64,000 nucleotides of DNA from Litomosoides sigmodontis (taxonomy: Eukaryota; Nematoda; Chromadorea; Rhabditida; Onchocercidae), in the NCBI GenBank assembly GCA_963070105.1, contig OY718804.1:8167817-8231816 (forward strand). Direction: 5' to 3'. A model generated the notes under the pieces. It was not told the origin of the DNA. It searched no databases and worked only from the letters and a program-made list of their open reading frames with translations. A program made the position numbers and the translations under genes. Within the stretch, counting starts at the first letter, position 1; each line of letters begins with the position of its first letter. Below, piece after piece: positions 27,829-40,900 of this stretch.

Positions 27829-30671
27829 CTACTCTGAAAAGTTCACTTCTAACCATTCAACTACCGCACTAGCTAAAGCAAAGAAAATTTGCCGTAAACG
27901 ACAGATTATTATGCGCGCAGAAAGAGCAATGAGCTTTTCCTCCTGTTGCTTAGCACAACCATCAATGAGAAGAGAGAAACAATTAGCGCCCGATGCCTGA
28001 GAAATTGAGATTGTGCGCAAATGATCGTTCGAATCATCCAAATCATCCTTTGCACTAATCCTTTCTGCCGAGTGTGGATCAATGCATGTTTGCTGAATAT
28101 CTGATTCCTCTGAATGTCTGTGTTCTACCACATCTTCCAACTGCTTTACCACCTGCAATTCCTCCTTCGAAAATTCAAAAATGCACTCAAATTCATCTGG
28201 AAGTTCACACTTCTAGATGAATTTGATATTCGTTTTGAGTTGACGAAGTAACAGCAGTGTTAGTGGTGTGATGTGGTTAGGATCAGAAGGGATAACTACA
28301 CCTTGCGAAGAAGAGTAGAGGAATTTCGAAAGTTCCACTTCTCAACTTCGATGAAAGCAAGTTTGATCAACTGACCTCCGACATGTTGTATCGATTGTCC
28401 GGATTTTGCTCCCAACATTTTCCCATCAATTGATATATTAAGTCGGGACATCCTTCTGGCTTTTTCAAACGTTCACCACATGAAATCTGCGAACGAAGGA
28501 CGAAGTACTTCAAATCTAATTCTCCTCGACTGACTCTTCTAAGCACTAACGAAGAAAGAGAGGAAACGAACCATTCGTTTCACTTCCATACTTGTCATTC
28601 CTTTGTACGGTTCCTCACCATCCGAAAAAATTTCCCATAGCAAAATGCTGAAGGAGAAGACATCGGTTTTAGGTGTGTACTGATATGTTACCATACTTTC
28701 CGGTGCTGTCCATTTCAGCGGTATTTTTTTGTTCCCTTTTGACATTTCGTACAAGTTGCCGTGTCTGGACATTCCGAAATCACTAATTTTAGCTACATGA
28801 TTATCCGTGTACAGTACATTACGAGCCGCAATGTCACGATGGATAATTTTCTGTGCGTGAATGTACTCGAGACCACGTGCCGATCCAAGCGACATATTTT
28901 CGATCTTTTCATTCTCATTAATATTCCCTCGTCGAGATTCAAACACATCCGTTAGACAACCACCGTTTATCTGAAACAGCTCGTTTCATCCGTCATTTTT
29001 TAACAGTTGAGAAATTTAACTTGTAGCTGTAAGCATTAGACCATTTCAATGATAATCATCAATGGTTCACGGCACACAGCAACTCCATGGATTTTCACAA
29101 CATTTTCATGATCGAAGTATCGCATCAGTCGTGCTTCGTGCATCATTTCCTTTATTTTTTCCTTAGCCTGTTGCGCATGCTTCTTATCTTTTATCCTTTT
29201 TGCCTAATAAAAAAGTTCGGTAAATTTGTTTGTTTAGATGTAAAATTAGTAATTCATCTATGATACGACAATCATTAATACAATTTTAGAATTTCAAATC
29301 TTACTAGCATTGTGTGAATTTGCAATCCGTTCCAATAAATAATAAAAGTGAGAGGAGGGAATTATATTTTTGATTGCTCTTTCCTCTTTCTTTACATTCA
29401 TTGTCGATCAAAGTGTTACTGTTAGAATTCATGGTGTAAAAAAAAAATAAGAGGAAAAGAAATTTCAAACAATTACAATTTTAACAGCTACGGGTATTTT
29501 TTTGCCTTCAATTAAGGCTTCAGCTGCTCGAACCTCACCGAACTGTCCTTCTCCAAGCATATTTTTTAGTGTAATATTTTCATGTAAAAATTCCCACGGT
29601 TGTCGTGCTATTGGACGAATTAATTGAGATGTTTTTATCTGTAAATTTGAAAAAATTAGTTCAATTTGTTCATAAATTTCGTAATGAATAGTAAGAGTTC
29701 ATGCAAAATTTTTTACTTTTCAATATTATCACTCTTCTCTCGAAAAATTTATCAAATTTAAACTCTTCAAAGAATTCATCAGTGCGCTGTTACGATAAAT
29801 TTATATGCAATGAATTTGCAATATGTTCATTTCCTGCTTGATACAGGAAGATTTGCATAGCATACCTCAGGATTGACTGGTTTCTTGCTGGAGACATATG
29901 CATCAATGAGTTCTTTAAGAGAATTATATCTGTTCTCTTGCGTCGTCAGCCATTCAATTTTCCCGTCCTTTCCTTTTATCCTGTGTATTAGCACATGCCT
30001 AATCTGTAATTTATTTAAAATTAAAATTAAAATCGATGATTATGTTCACTGTGAAGTTCTATAACGATGCAGAAAGCTATGATTCAATTTGACATTAAAC
30101 ATTCACCACTAAAAATCAGAATCAAAAATGGAACATACTGAAGCTGGCGATTCCTTTTCGGAAACACGCAGTGATAAAATAAGTTCACATGGATCACCTG
30201 GTTTCAGTTGAGTAATTCGAATTAGAAAATCTCCCACCTACAGCACAGCAAGTCAGAGTGTATGAGTGCACTCTGCGTATCAAGTTACTTTTTCGCCTAC
30301 CACGATTAAATGAAATGTTCAAAATTCATCATCGCTTTTAAATGTTAACAGGAAGAGATTGATAACAATTGAAGTTAACGATTGGAAAAGGATGGAAAGA
30401 AAGAATTTAGATAAATGAGCATTTTTGTTAATTAAATTGTTTGCTGTCGTATTCTTGCTAGTTAAGAGAACAGCAGTGGGAAAAAGTCCAGGAGGTATCC
30501 TCTCTTTTCAATCCTTGTTTTTCTTATTGTTGAATAACGGACCTGCTCTAATAAAGTCGAGAGATCTTCACGAGGAAGGAATCCATGGTAATACGATTCA
30601 TACGTTACATTTTTTGACAAATCATCAGTTATAGAATTTTTGCCCTCTTCTTCATGCTGTGCATTCGTCAT
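27829..30671 (-). CDS. SH2-tyrosine kinase, nematode Fer-like type
   Basis: Eight exons, all joined in phase 0: 30671-30543, 30237-30139, 30003-29866, 29638-29477, 29203-29042, 28970-28572, 28486-28376, 28152-27829; 507 aa. The SH2 domain is about residues 27-115: YYHGFLPREDL at its start and GDFLIR, the FLVR-type arginine that binds phosphotyrosine. The kinase domain is about 141-400: P-loop GEGQFGEV (from 151), VAVK lysine 175, catalytic loop HRDIAARN with Asp276, DFG Asp294 and WTAPES. All residues needed for activity are present, so it should phosphorylate tyrosines as a cytoplasmic non-receptor kinase. The order SH2-kinase without an F-BAR region is typical of the expanded Fer-like kinases of nematodes. 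A tail of about 107 residues after the kinase is unusual for the family. The start is supported by a splice acceptor 5 nt upstream (exon from 30676). Confidence 0.93.
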
Positions 30672-31352
30672 CCCACCTATTATCGAATTAAAATTAACAA
30701 CTTCATTGAAATGGTATGGTCTGCCTTGAGGTTGGAACGGTCAAACCATTTAATTCTCGAAGAGATTAGGCAGAGAAGGAGCGAACACCTAACAATTGAA
30801 TAATAAAAAGGAAATGACATTTTAGCAAATATTTTTCTCCTTTAATTGCCTTTTCAACTGACATCATCTTTTCCGCTATGTAGATATTTCATAAGAATTT
30901 TTTAAAATAAAACTGACAATATTTTGCATAAAATTATTTATTGCATTTTTAAGCGCATATTTTATTTTCGCAATAATAATATGGCAAGTTATTCACATCA
31001 AAAATTCCTTACGAGTAAATTTATAAAATCTAAAAATTTTGTTGTGAAAAAAGAAAGTTGTTCATGCAATCACTTAACAACGATTCAATTGACTTCAATA
31101 AAAAAAACTGGCCATTGTTAAGCAACGAAAATTAGAATAGCCTTTTTTTTCTTTTTTGCACATTAAGTTTTTTTAGCGCAGCGAGAGAATTTTGCGCTTC
31201 AATTCATTTCTCAACATAAAGGTAAGTTAACATGCTTCAAGTTAGAAAGGTGGACACAACAGTCTTTTGTCCATCTTTTCATTAGTGCAGTTGTTTCGTT
31301 TGAGCAGCAGTTTTCACATTTCGATGTAGTGATGAAACCGGTTGCTGATCTT
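30672..31352. other. Short intergenic gap
   Basis: AT-rich sequence between the kinase start and the stop of the upstream membrane-protein gene. No coding or structural signal was recognised. The close same-strand spacing (about 680 bp) does not exclude co-transcription, but nothing here shows it. Confidence 0.5.
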
Positions 31353-33659
31353 TCACAACAAATGACTGCTGTCGTTCCTCACATCAGGACCGGTTGCAGT
31401 TCTCTCTTCCTTTTCCCCGAAACCGGTTCCCGTGCTGCTTCCGATGACAGTTTCAACTAGTTTTGCTCGCAATACGGCCATGTTTGCTTGCATTGCACTT
31501 CCCTCCAGCTTTTTCTCGAGAACACTTTCCGACACTGCTCTCTGCTCTCGAGATCGCGGTAAGTAAGAACGATAAGTCATAGCAAAGTATATTGACAGCA
31601 TTTGCAGTGTCCAAGCAAAAATGCTTGCAAGCGAAACGAACATCCATATCAACCGCACTGCAAAACACAATATTTTCAGTGAGATACTATTTTAAACAGA
31701 TTTCCACTGAATCCTTCGGTTGTGTCGCAAGGCGCCTTATCGATTAATCTCCTACAACTCTGTTTGAATCGAATCCCTACTTGAACAGTTTCACTTGCGC
31801 ATTTTTTTTGAGCTGGCCGATTGTGCGTTACGGACAAATGACCAGCATAATGGACCTTGTGATTTGTTCTGTTGCTGACTTGAAAGTGCTAATAAATACG
31901 TCTGTGGAAATATGGCAAGCAAGGCCGCTGTTACAGCAATGATAACACGATATTGAGAGTGTACAAACTGTAATGCAAAAAGAACTTTGGCATAACTGTG
32001 AGATAATTTCAAAACCAAAAAATTGTCTCACTAAAGGATGACGTTTGCCAACCTTTTACAATCCCTCAATATTTATTCCAACAAAATTCCTTTTTCTAAC
32101 TTTGTTGGATCACCTCGAAAGTGTGCTAAGGCGGAAGTTCGTGAAGTTTTCATTGATATAAGTGGGAGTGGACAGTAAGCAGAATGTTTAATAACGTGGC
32201 GTTCGTGATTGATTGTGAATTCAGTGCTTACAGACTATTTCAAATTGAATTTTGCTACAATTCAACGAGCTATCCATTCCCACTTGCTCGAATATCAGTC
32301 AGCTATTTACCGCAAAAATCATGTAGCCATTCAACAGGTCCCGTCGTCTGAGGATGGAAGCAGAGATCAGTGCCGATAAAATGGATAAGATGACGAATAT
32401 GCCGGAACTAGCAAGTACAACTGTTGGTAAATGTTTCGCAAATTTTTCTATTACCAGTACATCTGAACCAATGATTATGGCACATGCAGAACAACCTGTT
32501 GCCAACGTTTTATACTAAAATTCACATACTTTTACTGCTTTTAATTCAAAATTTAAATTACCTTCCGACTACTTATTTTGTAAGGCAGATATCACGAGAT
32601 TATCTATTAGAAAACTTCAAGTTTCCTGCAATTTAGCCTTTAACTCCCTCTTACTTTCCACAAATTTCAATCCTTCATGAAAATTAATACTCCAATTATT
32701 ACTTGTATTTTTTTCAAATGCTCGGAAAAAAAGACTTAACTAACATTTACAACCAAATAAATTTCAGTATGGAATGAATTTTGATTATCGATTGTGAAAT
32801 AGTATTTCATACCATTTGCCGACTTTCGTGACTGGATTTCTTCCAAATTTTAATTGAGAAAGTCATTTTGGTGCAACAACTAAATAACACATTTCAGCTG
32901 CGAATTTCAACAAACTTACGTCTGCCTGGAACTTTTTCCTTTTGTTTAAATTACTGTCCGCCTAAACAGTCTTTTTCAAAAACTTAGTTCAGAAGAGTGT
33001 TTCGATTACAACTGGTAGAAATATTTCTCTATGCTTTACTAATTTAATTTAGCAAAGTTCCTGAATAAGTTATTCAGCGGAATTATTGCTATCAAAATCT
33101 TACTTTCCAATTCTAATCTGTATGACTAGTAACTCTATGAACAGCATAGCCTCAATTTCCGACTTTTATTTCGTGACATCTTTTTAGCCAAACGAAGTTA
33201 ACTCAGAAGCTTAACACACACATGGAGTGGATTTTCAAATTTTCAATCCTTAATGGACAGAATAATTAATTGTGGAAAATTTAGAAGCCATAAAGTTATT
33301 AGTTGCAAATTAAAAGAAATTACGAACAATGATAGCCTACTCGTAAAACTTATTTGAAGCTAATTTATTTTAATGTGAATGAGTTTTCATTTTAAAATTT
33401 TGATAAGCTTGAAAAATTTTAGGACGACTAAGCTTCACAATCAAGTCTGGTGGAATTGCTCAAATACCGGCATCTCTCAATTCAAATGCTCCCTGTCCCC
33501 ATAACCTTCCAGACTGCTAATTCGCTCCAACGTTGCAGAGTAACTTACGTCGGACAAAAGCAACCACACGATATCTCGCCGAGTGCTTTCAGTGCAAATG
33601 CCATTCTGTCTGCTGCTATTTATAGCTTCCAATTCTCTCAGTGCTTCCAAGAAATGGAT
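31353..33659 (-). CDS. Multi-pass membrane protein of unknown family (5' end uncertain)
   Basis: Four exons join in phase: 33659-33549, 32514-32311, 31967-31856 and 31657-31353 (stop TGA), about 243 codons. Four hydrophobic stretches are visible: one around ATGCSACAIIIGSDVLVI, one around VVLASSGIFVILSILSALI, one around VIIAVTAALLAIFPQTYLL, and one around RLIWMFVSLASIFAWTLQML. A cytosolic-looking tail of about 80 residues follows, rich in Glu, Lys, Ser and Thr, ending DSSHLL. This four-helix layout recalls claudin-like or tetraspan proteins, but I see no diagnostic motif such as a claudin W-GLW-C-C pattern, so no family is assigned. The first listed exon has a strong donor and correct phase but no start codon; the true first exon is probably further upstream. 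The three downstream exons are more secure. Confidence 0.55.
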
Positions 33660-33861
33660 CTACGAGAATGCGCGAAGTCTGAGCTGATCATATGAACAAA
33701 TTTCCCAGAAAATAGTCCCGATTCCTCATGCCGTTATGAGGACGGTTCAAGTATCAACAGAAGTGTGCTATTCAATCAAATTCGTGATCTTGACAGGAAA
33801 ACACGCAATTCGATCAGGGATACGGTAGTTGACAATTGGTTAATTATCGGTGCTGAAGGAG

Positions 33862-33925
33862 GAGGTGGGGGGAGGGGGAGGTGGTGAGGGCGCGAATGGG
33901 GTATGGGGTGGTTGAGGTGGTTCCT
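33862..33925 (+). repeat. G-rich tract
   Basis: Plus-strand purine run with G-runs of 6, 5, 3, 4 and 4 separated by short spacers. Some loops are longer than 7 nt, so quadruplex potential is only partial. Confidence 0.6.
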
Positions 33926-34924
33926 GGATGTGAAGTGGATGAGTGCAGTGGAATGTGTAGAATGGTCTTTGATGTGTTTTGGTTAATTAAACAACCACTC
34001 TTTCATCATTTGCTTTTGGTTGGAGAGGAATGCGTGGAATAAGCAGGAGGCTGAGGTAATCTAAATAGTATGTCACCTATGACCTTGCGGATTCGTATTT
34101 CTAAATCTTTCTTTCTCTTGCTGTCGACCCATCAATGGGGGTTGCTGACATTCTTTATTTTTATCAACTTGTCATTCCGTTTTTTAGTCTTCCTCCCCTC
34201 TCTCTCACCCGACCACTTTCCGTCTTTAGGAAATGGTTCTAATAGCTACTCCAACAAGTGTCTACCTGTCGTTCGTTCAACTCTCTGTTAATTGTGAAAG
34301 TTCGAATGAATGTAAAACATCGCTTGGCCTAAAAATTTGATGGAAAGGAATGGGTAGAGGGATGGAGAGTTGGGTGATGCACAGGGCGACTTCTAATTAG
34401 GGGATTAGACTGTATGGCATTCTTCTTGTTATGCTGCAAATTCATTGTTGTCAAACGCGAAAATACCGGGTTGGGGTGCGACACATTACGAGTTTGCATA
34501 TTTTGGTTATGTAACAATCTGTACAGTAATATATTCATATTTTCATTAATATTTGCAAACAAATCATGTTTAGAAATTATTTGTGTAAAATTGGCGTTGT
34601 TTTCAACGAGACGATTGACAGACGGTACTTTTGAGAAAGTTTTGTCTCGAGCAGTGACAGTATTGGATTTGCATTCAGAGTTTGTTCACTTATTTGAGGT
34701 GACGCTTTTTTTTCCATAGCAAACTTACTTTTTTCTCAGCAAATATTATCCTGACTGTTGAGCAAAGGAGATATTGCAGAGCAGATCCTTGGTGATTTCT
34801 CCGTTCAATTGTTTTGCACTATAAACATTCATCAAATTAAAACATTGTAACTGTAAGTTTTTATATTAATTGATCCCCCCCCCCCTCTGTTTGCGGTAGA
34901 TGGCAACGACTGCATTGTTAATCG

Positions 34925-34934
34925 GTTTCTTCAG
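34925..34934 (+). promoter_or_regulatory. Candidate trans-splice (or cis 3') acceptor for the IMP gene
   Basis: GTTTCTTCAG ends 25 nt before the chosen ATG. No secure coding exon was identified upstream, so this may receive a spliced leader. A cis acceptor is equally possible from sequence alone. Confidence 0.45.
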
Positions 34935-34959
34935 AAAAAATCGAGACATTAAAAAAGAA

Positions 34960-37900
34960 ATGGAGCATTTTGCGAATCGATCGGCTCAGGCGCAACAGCA
35001 TGTCTATACCACAGCGCCTTACAATCTATATCCAAATCAGCCACCATATATTGCAAGTTCGTTTTAATTTTCATGTCATTTTTAACGTAGTTTGCAGTTT
35101 AATAAAGCAGTTGCTGAGGCTGTATGATTCATTAGACTTCCTTTTCAATTAGGTCCGCCAAATCTTGACTATTCGGAATTGTTTCAGGCTTTGTTTGATT
35201 GATTAAAGTTGTTAAAGAAGGAGCATTTATTATTTCGTTTTTCTCCTTGGTCGCGTTTTTTGTTTATGACAATTTGTGCTTTTGTTTCAATTTTTTTTAG
35301 TTTGTTTTGCCCTATTTTTATGTTTTTTGTCGTTTGACGAAGGATTGTGTTTTTAATCAGCGGTGTTCTTTCCAGATGGAAAGATGGATGACTGGTTTTA
35401 CCTGACAGATATCTTTATTTGGTCTCAGGTCAGATGATAAAAAGTCATAATTGCCTTTGCTGAAGGTTTTTATAACTGAGCAATAACCATTACATGATTT
35501 TTATAGTGCAGATTTTTATAGTCCATTAAAGTGGGAAATTTAGATTGAACAGTAACCATTGCATGGTCATTAAGATTTACGATAAAACCTGTAATCATAG
35601 AGCATCGGTCAATCATTATCACTGTTTTACCCGTACGTAGTAATTTGCATTCGTAATAGTCAAGTGTATATGTGTAGGCTCACTTTGACATGTTTGATAC
35701 TTTTTTTCGTATATAATGCAATTATTTTGCATTTTAGAAGTAGTAAACTGTTTTAGAAGTAGTAAAAGTCGGAATTCCACGCTCGACTTCATAGATCAGC
35801 TTCTGAATAGTGTTAAAATACTATAGGGCCTCGTACTATTGCTTATATCATGTTACCAAAAATTTATGTGAAAAATTACATTAAAATCAGTGTAATTTAG
35901 TTTTTATTGCAGCCTATCATCAATCATGTTAAACTGTTGTATTTGTGAGTTTCAAAAATTTCTTAGTATCGGTCACCGATCCACTTTTCCAACATAAGAT
36001 GCTTAAAAACGCATTGTTTTTTACTCGTCTTGCTAACTCTCTAAAGAACTATCTCTTTGTTGACATTTTTGGACATTTCTCCGAAACACGTAGTGCATTA
36101 CAACCAGTTTTTAAGAACCATAGCACTTTGTAGTTCGAAATTCGATTCAACACTGCAAGCATCATTATTCGTGTTACTATTAAACTTGTTTATATTTCCA
36201 GTGATTTTTTGGTGAAAATACAGAATTTATCATTCCGATTAGTGATAGCATGCTTGTGAAAATTTTTTCTATATCTTGCATGACGTTAGCATTACTTGGT
36301 ACATATTTATTGCATGAAATGGAATGAAAACATGAAAAATATTGTGCATCTTATTAACTCCTAGTCCGTATTATTGATTGATTCTGTCACTAACGACAAC
36401 TAAAATTGCTGTGTTTCATTTTTCTTTCTTTGGTTTTCAACAGGCAGTAGTATTTTTCTTTTAGGTCTTTTTTCTTGGGATACGATAATTTCCGAGTAGT
36501 AAAAGTCCTGTTATATCGCTAAGTGATTCTTCCTTTTCCATTTTATACCTTGTAAGCAGTGGAAAAATTAATGCTTTTCAATTTTAGCCGTGATTTTATT
36601 TTGAAAAGAAATTGTGATCAGGATCTGTAAAGTGGAAACAAATATTAGGATGTGTGGTAGTTAGTTGTTCTCTTTTTACTGAATCCCTGTTTAACTCAGT
36701 TGATCAGTTCAGAAAAAAAAATGGAATTTTTATTCTAGTTTATCACTCGTATTAATGGTAAAGTGTAGCCATCGATTCAGGAAGCAAATTAGTGTTTTTA
36801 ATCTTATATTACGTTAAAAAAAAGTCGTTTAATAGGGGGATGCCGATGATGGCAAGGTCTTTTTGGTCCATGGAGTTCGAGTTCGTCGAATTGGAGATAA
36901 TTGAACTTTTGTAAATCTTAAAGATTAAAATTTTTTTTGTTGTAGCGAGGTCAGGAGGGTAGATCACTGGAAAAGATAAAACTGAGCAGCGAATGGTGTA
37001 TTTCAATCGCACGGACGACTTTTGCTTTTTATTAAAAAACAAATTAAATTTATTTGGAAGTAGCAGCCTAATTACATATATTTAACATAATTGTGGAAAT
37101 TTTTTTTCTGAAATTTTATTTAGTCATTTATGGTTTGAATATGTACTGCATTTTGCACATTATATTGTTCATGTCCCTGTACACTGTGTGGCTAACTTTG
37201 GTATCGAAGTTGCTATTATGCTATTATTTGTTCAGTTGAGATCCTAAAATTGTACTCTTGTTTTACTTTTTCTTTAGGTTACCAGACCGTTCCGCAGCAT
37301 CATCCCGTGACATTTCAGCAAGGTCCAAGCCACTACTCTCGTCCATCTCTTGGTGCTGGGCGTAAGTCTAGATAGTTTTTTCTTTACATAAACTTTTCAC
37401 CTATCTTTATAATGTATGTATCTGACAAGAGATCTGTTCGTCATAAATAGTTTAATATTTGTTGGATGTTAGTAACTAGTATATCACACATTGTCTGAAT
37501 ATGGGCTCTCGCTTTCCGAGAGTTATACATTGCTTCGCATTGGAATTTATTTTATGATGCCTTCATTTATAAGAATTACATTTTTTTTATTTAATGTTGA
37601 GGTAGATCGTTTGCAGAAGTAGCAAACAATGTACAACGACAAAGTGGTCATGATGCTAGTGCAAACAATATAAATCGTGGAAGTGGTGTGCATCAGGGCA
37701 ATGTGCCATCGGGAAGTATCACGCATCAGGGCATGCATCAATCAGGAACTATTTCTGCTGATGGATCGCATAGCATTGCTCAAGGCATCGTACCATTGGC
37801 AGCTTCACTTACACCACATCATTGTATGCCTTCGTCTCAGGTTAATATTTGAATGTCGACGTTCGAAAATTCTGCAGTTGCAGTAGGAAATGACGAATAA

Positions 37901-40900
37901 TTAAGAAACGCAAATGTGTACTGGTTATCGTCAAAGCATGTGCTTCTACTTCAAATCGTACTCATGTTGATCTCGGTTTTATTTTATAAACTTATTTCCG
38001 TTATTGCATATAGTTCAGCTGTCTATATTTCACTGGTGTATGTTTAACCTGTCGCTACCATACTAATGATCTTGCACGTGCCAATTTTAAGCAATATCCT
38101 CTATTAGGCAAAGAAATTTCAATCATTGTAAATTATTAGATTCAAATTCATGAATTTTTATTTGTAGGACATGCCATTACGAATTATTGTTGATGCAAGA
38201 TACGTGGGAGCTATCATTGGTCAGGGTGGATCGAGCATTCGGGAAATAACGAAGGAATCCAAAGCACGCTGTGTCGTTGATGTGCAAAGAACTGCGCGCG
38301 ATCTTACCAAAAATAATGAGAAGGTGTTTTTTTGCTGCAGTGGAATTAATTATACTCCTTTAGTCATTATGTTTTAAAGGTTTAGTAGTTTTGAAAAGAT
38401 CAAAACAGTTTAGATGTAATTTTTCTATTGTAGATTATATCCATTTTGGGGCAGCCGGAGGGTTGTTCGAAAGCATGTGTCAAAATTTTAGAGGTTGTAC
38501 GGAAAGAAATGGAAAAAGATAACACCATTGCACAACAGTAAGGTTTTTTCCTTTTAAATATGCCTTGACTTCTTTTAAGTCCCTTGGATTTTGCTTTTAA
38601 AATATTGGAATCATTTCCAGGAGCGGTTAGAGCACTGATGGATTTTGAACTGTATTGTTTTTTAAAAAAAAAATTCCAATGGGCGATTGCTTTGCACTAT
38701 TTTCCACATTAATCATTTATGGAATTGATTATTGAATACTTTCAGTCCTGATATTGAATTGAAGATTCGTGCGCATAATCAGTTAGTTGGACGTTTGATT
38801 GGTAAAGGTGGTGCAACAATCAAAAAGATTATGGAGGAGACTGGTGCTCATATTTATGTATCGAAGTTTGTTTTAATTTTATTTCCTTAATTTCTTAATT
38901 TTATTTCCTTAACACAAAAACGTAGTCTTATCGATCGATAATTTGAAATCGGTTCGTGGTACAAAAGGGATTGGTGTACTGGTTGCTTTTTTAAATGTTA
39001 CTCGCTTACAATTGAGATATGCACAACATGTATAAAACTGATATTGAAACTAAACTGTGTACTAATGCAACTAAACCTTTTGCTATTGATGTTTGTGTAG
39101 GAAATTTATTTGAAAACGAACTTTTACCATTATGATTTAAGTGAACCAACTTTATCGCGTGACGCTTACTCCTTGATGCCACCTTATGGTACTTCGCCAT
39201 TGTACGGATCCGATATCACAATGCATTTGGAAAGAACAATCACCGTGAAAGCTTCTACGATGAGTGTTGTTTCTGCAGCTGAACGAAAAATAAGTCAAAA
39301 ATTGCGTCTAAGTTTCGAAGCCGATGTGAGTCGGGTTAGTTTCAAACTTTAAGCAAGGTCGAGATTTTTCTATCGTTTTTGATTTTTAATTTTGTACTCA
39401 GTTGGTGTCTTTTCCTTAAGCTTCAGGATAACATTAAAAGATTCTGCATAAATACACTGCATTTTCTGTTCAGAGCACTGAATTTTTGTTCAAACTTTTT
39501 TTTTATCTTACAAGATATTTGGGTAGCTTTAGTCCCTTGAGAGAAAGATATTTAGGTGGTACAGTATCTCAAAAGGTTTTGGTTTTTCTTACAGCTGTTT
39601 TTTTATTCTAGATAATCTTTCGAAGTACGGGTGCTGCAGCAGCTATGCCTTTGATGACACCTGTTGGAGAAGCAGGTTATGTGAGTGCGGCTGGCGGTGT
39701 CCCACCTACCCAGTGTGTCCGCAATACAATTAGTACGGCCACGACTGGTGTAAGGCAGCAGCAAGTTCGTACCGTTCACATGTGGGTACCAAATAATATG
39801 GTTGGTGCACTTATTGGCGCGAAGGTTAGTTGTGTTTGGAAACTTTGCGCAATGAGAAAAAACAAGGACAGATAACAGAAAAAGTTTTTGTCTCAAAAAA
39901 GTTCCCAATTGCAGAAACTCAAAGGCATCCTTTTTAATGATGTTTTATAACGTCCTGTTTAGCTTCTTTAGCTTTTGCTGTGCCATTCGGCGGTGTAAGA
40001 TTGTTGATAGTCATCTGCATGTTATTTGCTATCGCTGATCTTTCAACAAAGAAAGTATACAAACAACTAAAAGTATGTTTCTCAAGTTCGTCTATGAACT
40101 GATTAGCAGTTTTTCTAATGGCATCTTCAGGGTGCTCATATTCGAAGCGCAATACGGCTGACAGGTGCGCAACTCCGAATTGAAGGTGGTGGGATGAATA
40201 AAGACAAAAAAGAGAACAGAGGAGAAGGAAACGGTGAAAAAAATGATAAGGTTCAATAGTTTTACTTTTGTTGAGAAGTATTTGAATTTAAAATTTTTCG
40301 AAAAGTTATAGCTTTCAATAACATGAAGAAATAATCATGTCATGCGTAGGAAAACAGTACTATGAGCGAACCAGCAAAGAAGGAAGCGGTGGAAGCAAAT
40401 GAAAGGGTCAGTGAACTGGGTAAGAATGAAAATGACACCGATGAAAAGCAGAATGGGAAGAAAGAAGAGAGTGTGGAAAAGGTCATAGTGTTTATAGCAT
40501 TGTTTTATATCTCAGGAGGATTGGTCAGTAAATATAACTCAGATAGATAGGGGAACCGATGCCGTTAATCGATATATCTTTTTTAACCGTACTTTAAAAT
40601 AAGTCAAAAGTCAAATTAGCAAGTCTAACCTTGATTTTTATTGTTTCTCCTTGAAATATGTGAAATATTGACCAACATATTCCATTGTGTTTTAAACTTT
40701 TGCTAAGTTTTAGGCAGCGTCACCAAAACTGTCAAAAGATAAAGATATACATGCAGAGGAGCGTCTCGTAACAATCACTGGTAATGATCCTCAACAATAC
40801 AAAGTAATTTTTTGACTTGAACAGTTCTCAAAAGACGAATAGTTTTCTTAGAAGAAATGTAACATGCTATAATGATGGGCAGTTTATTTCCACTGGATGT

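Larger units (their letters stand above)
33660..34959. other. Intergenic region between divergent genes
   Basis: The membrane-protein gene (-) and the KH-domain gene (+) diverge from this interval, so promoters of both probably lie here. It contains a G-rich plus-strand tract at about 33862-33925 and an open plus-strand stretch at 33709-33880 discussed in the findings. A short poly-C run lies at about 34876-34885. Confidence 0.5.

Noticed and set aside
33602..33604. Minus-strand ATG starting MAFALKALGE as the start of the membrane-protein gene
   Set aside because: Its frame ends at the strong donor (33549) in phase 2, but the next exon needs phase 0. The alternative frame IHFLEALRELEA fits the phase and was used.
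39934..40152. 72-codon minus-strand frame in the IMP gene
   Set aside because: It is the reverse strand of an intron plus the start of IMP exon 9 ([12 protein letters not shown]), which is required to complete KH3.
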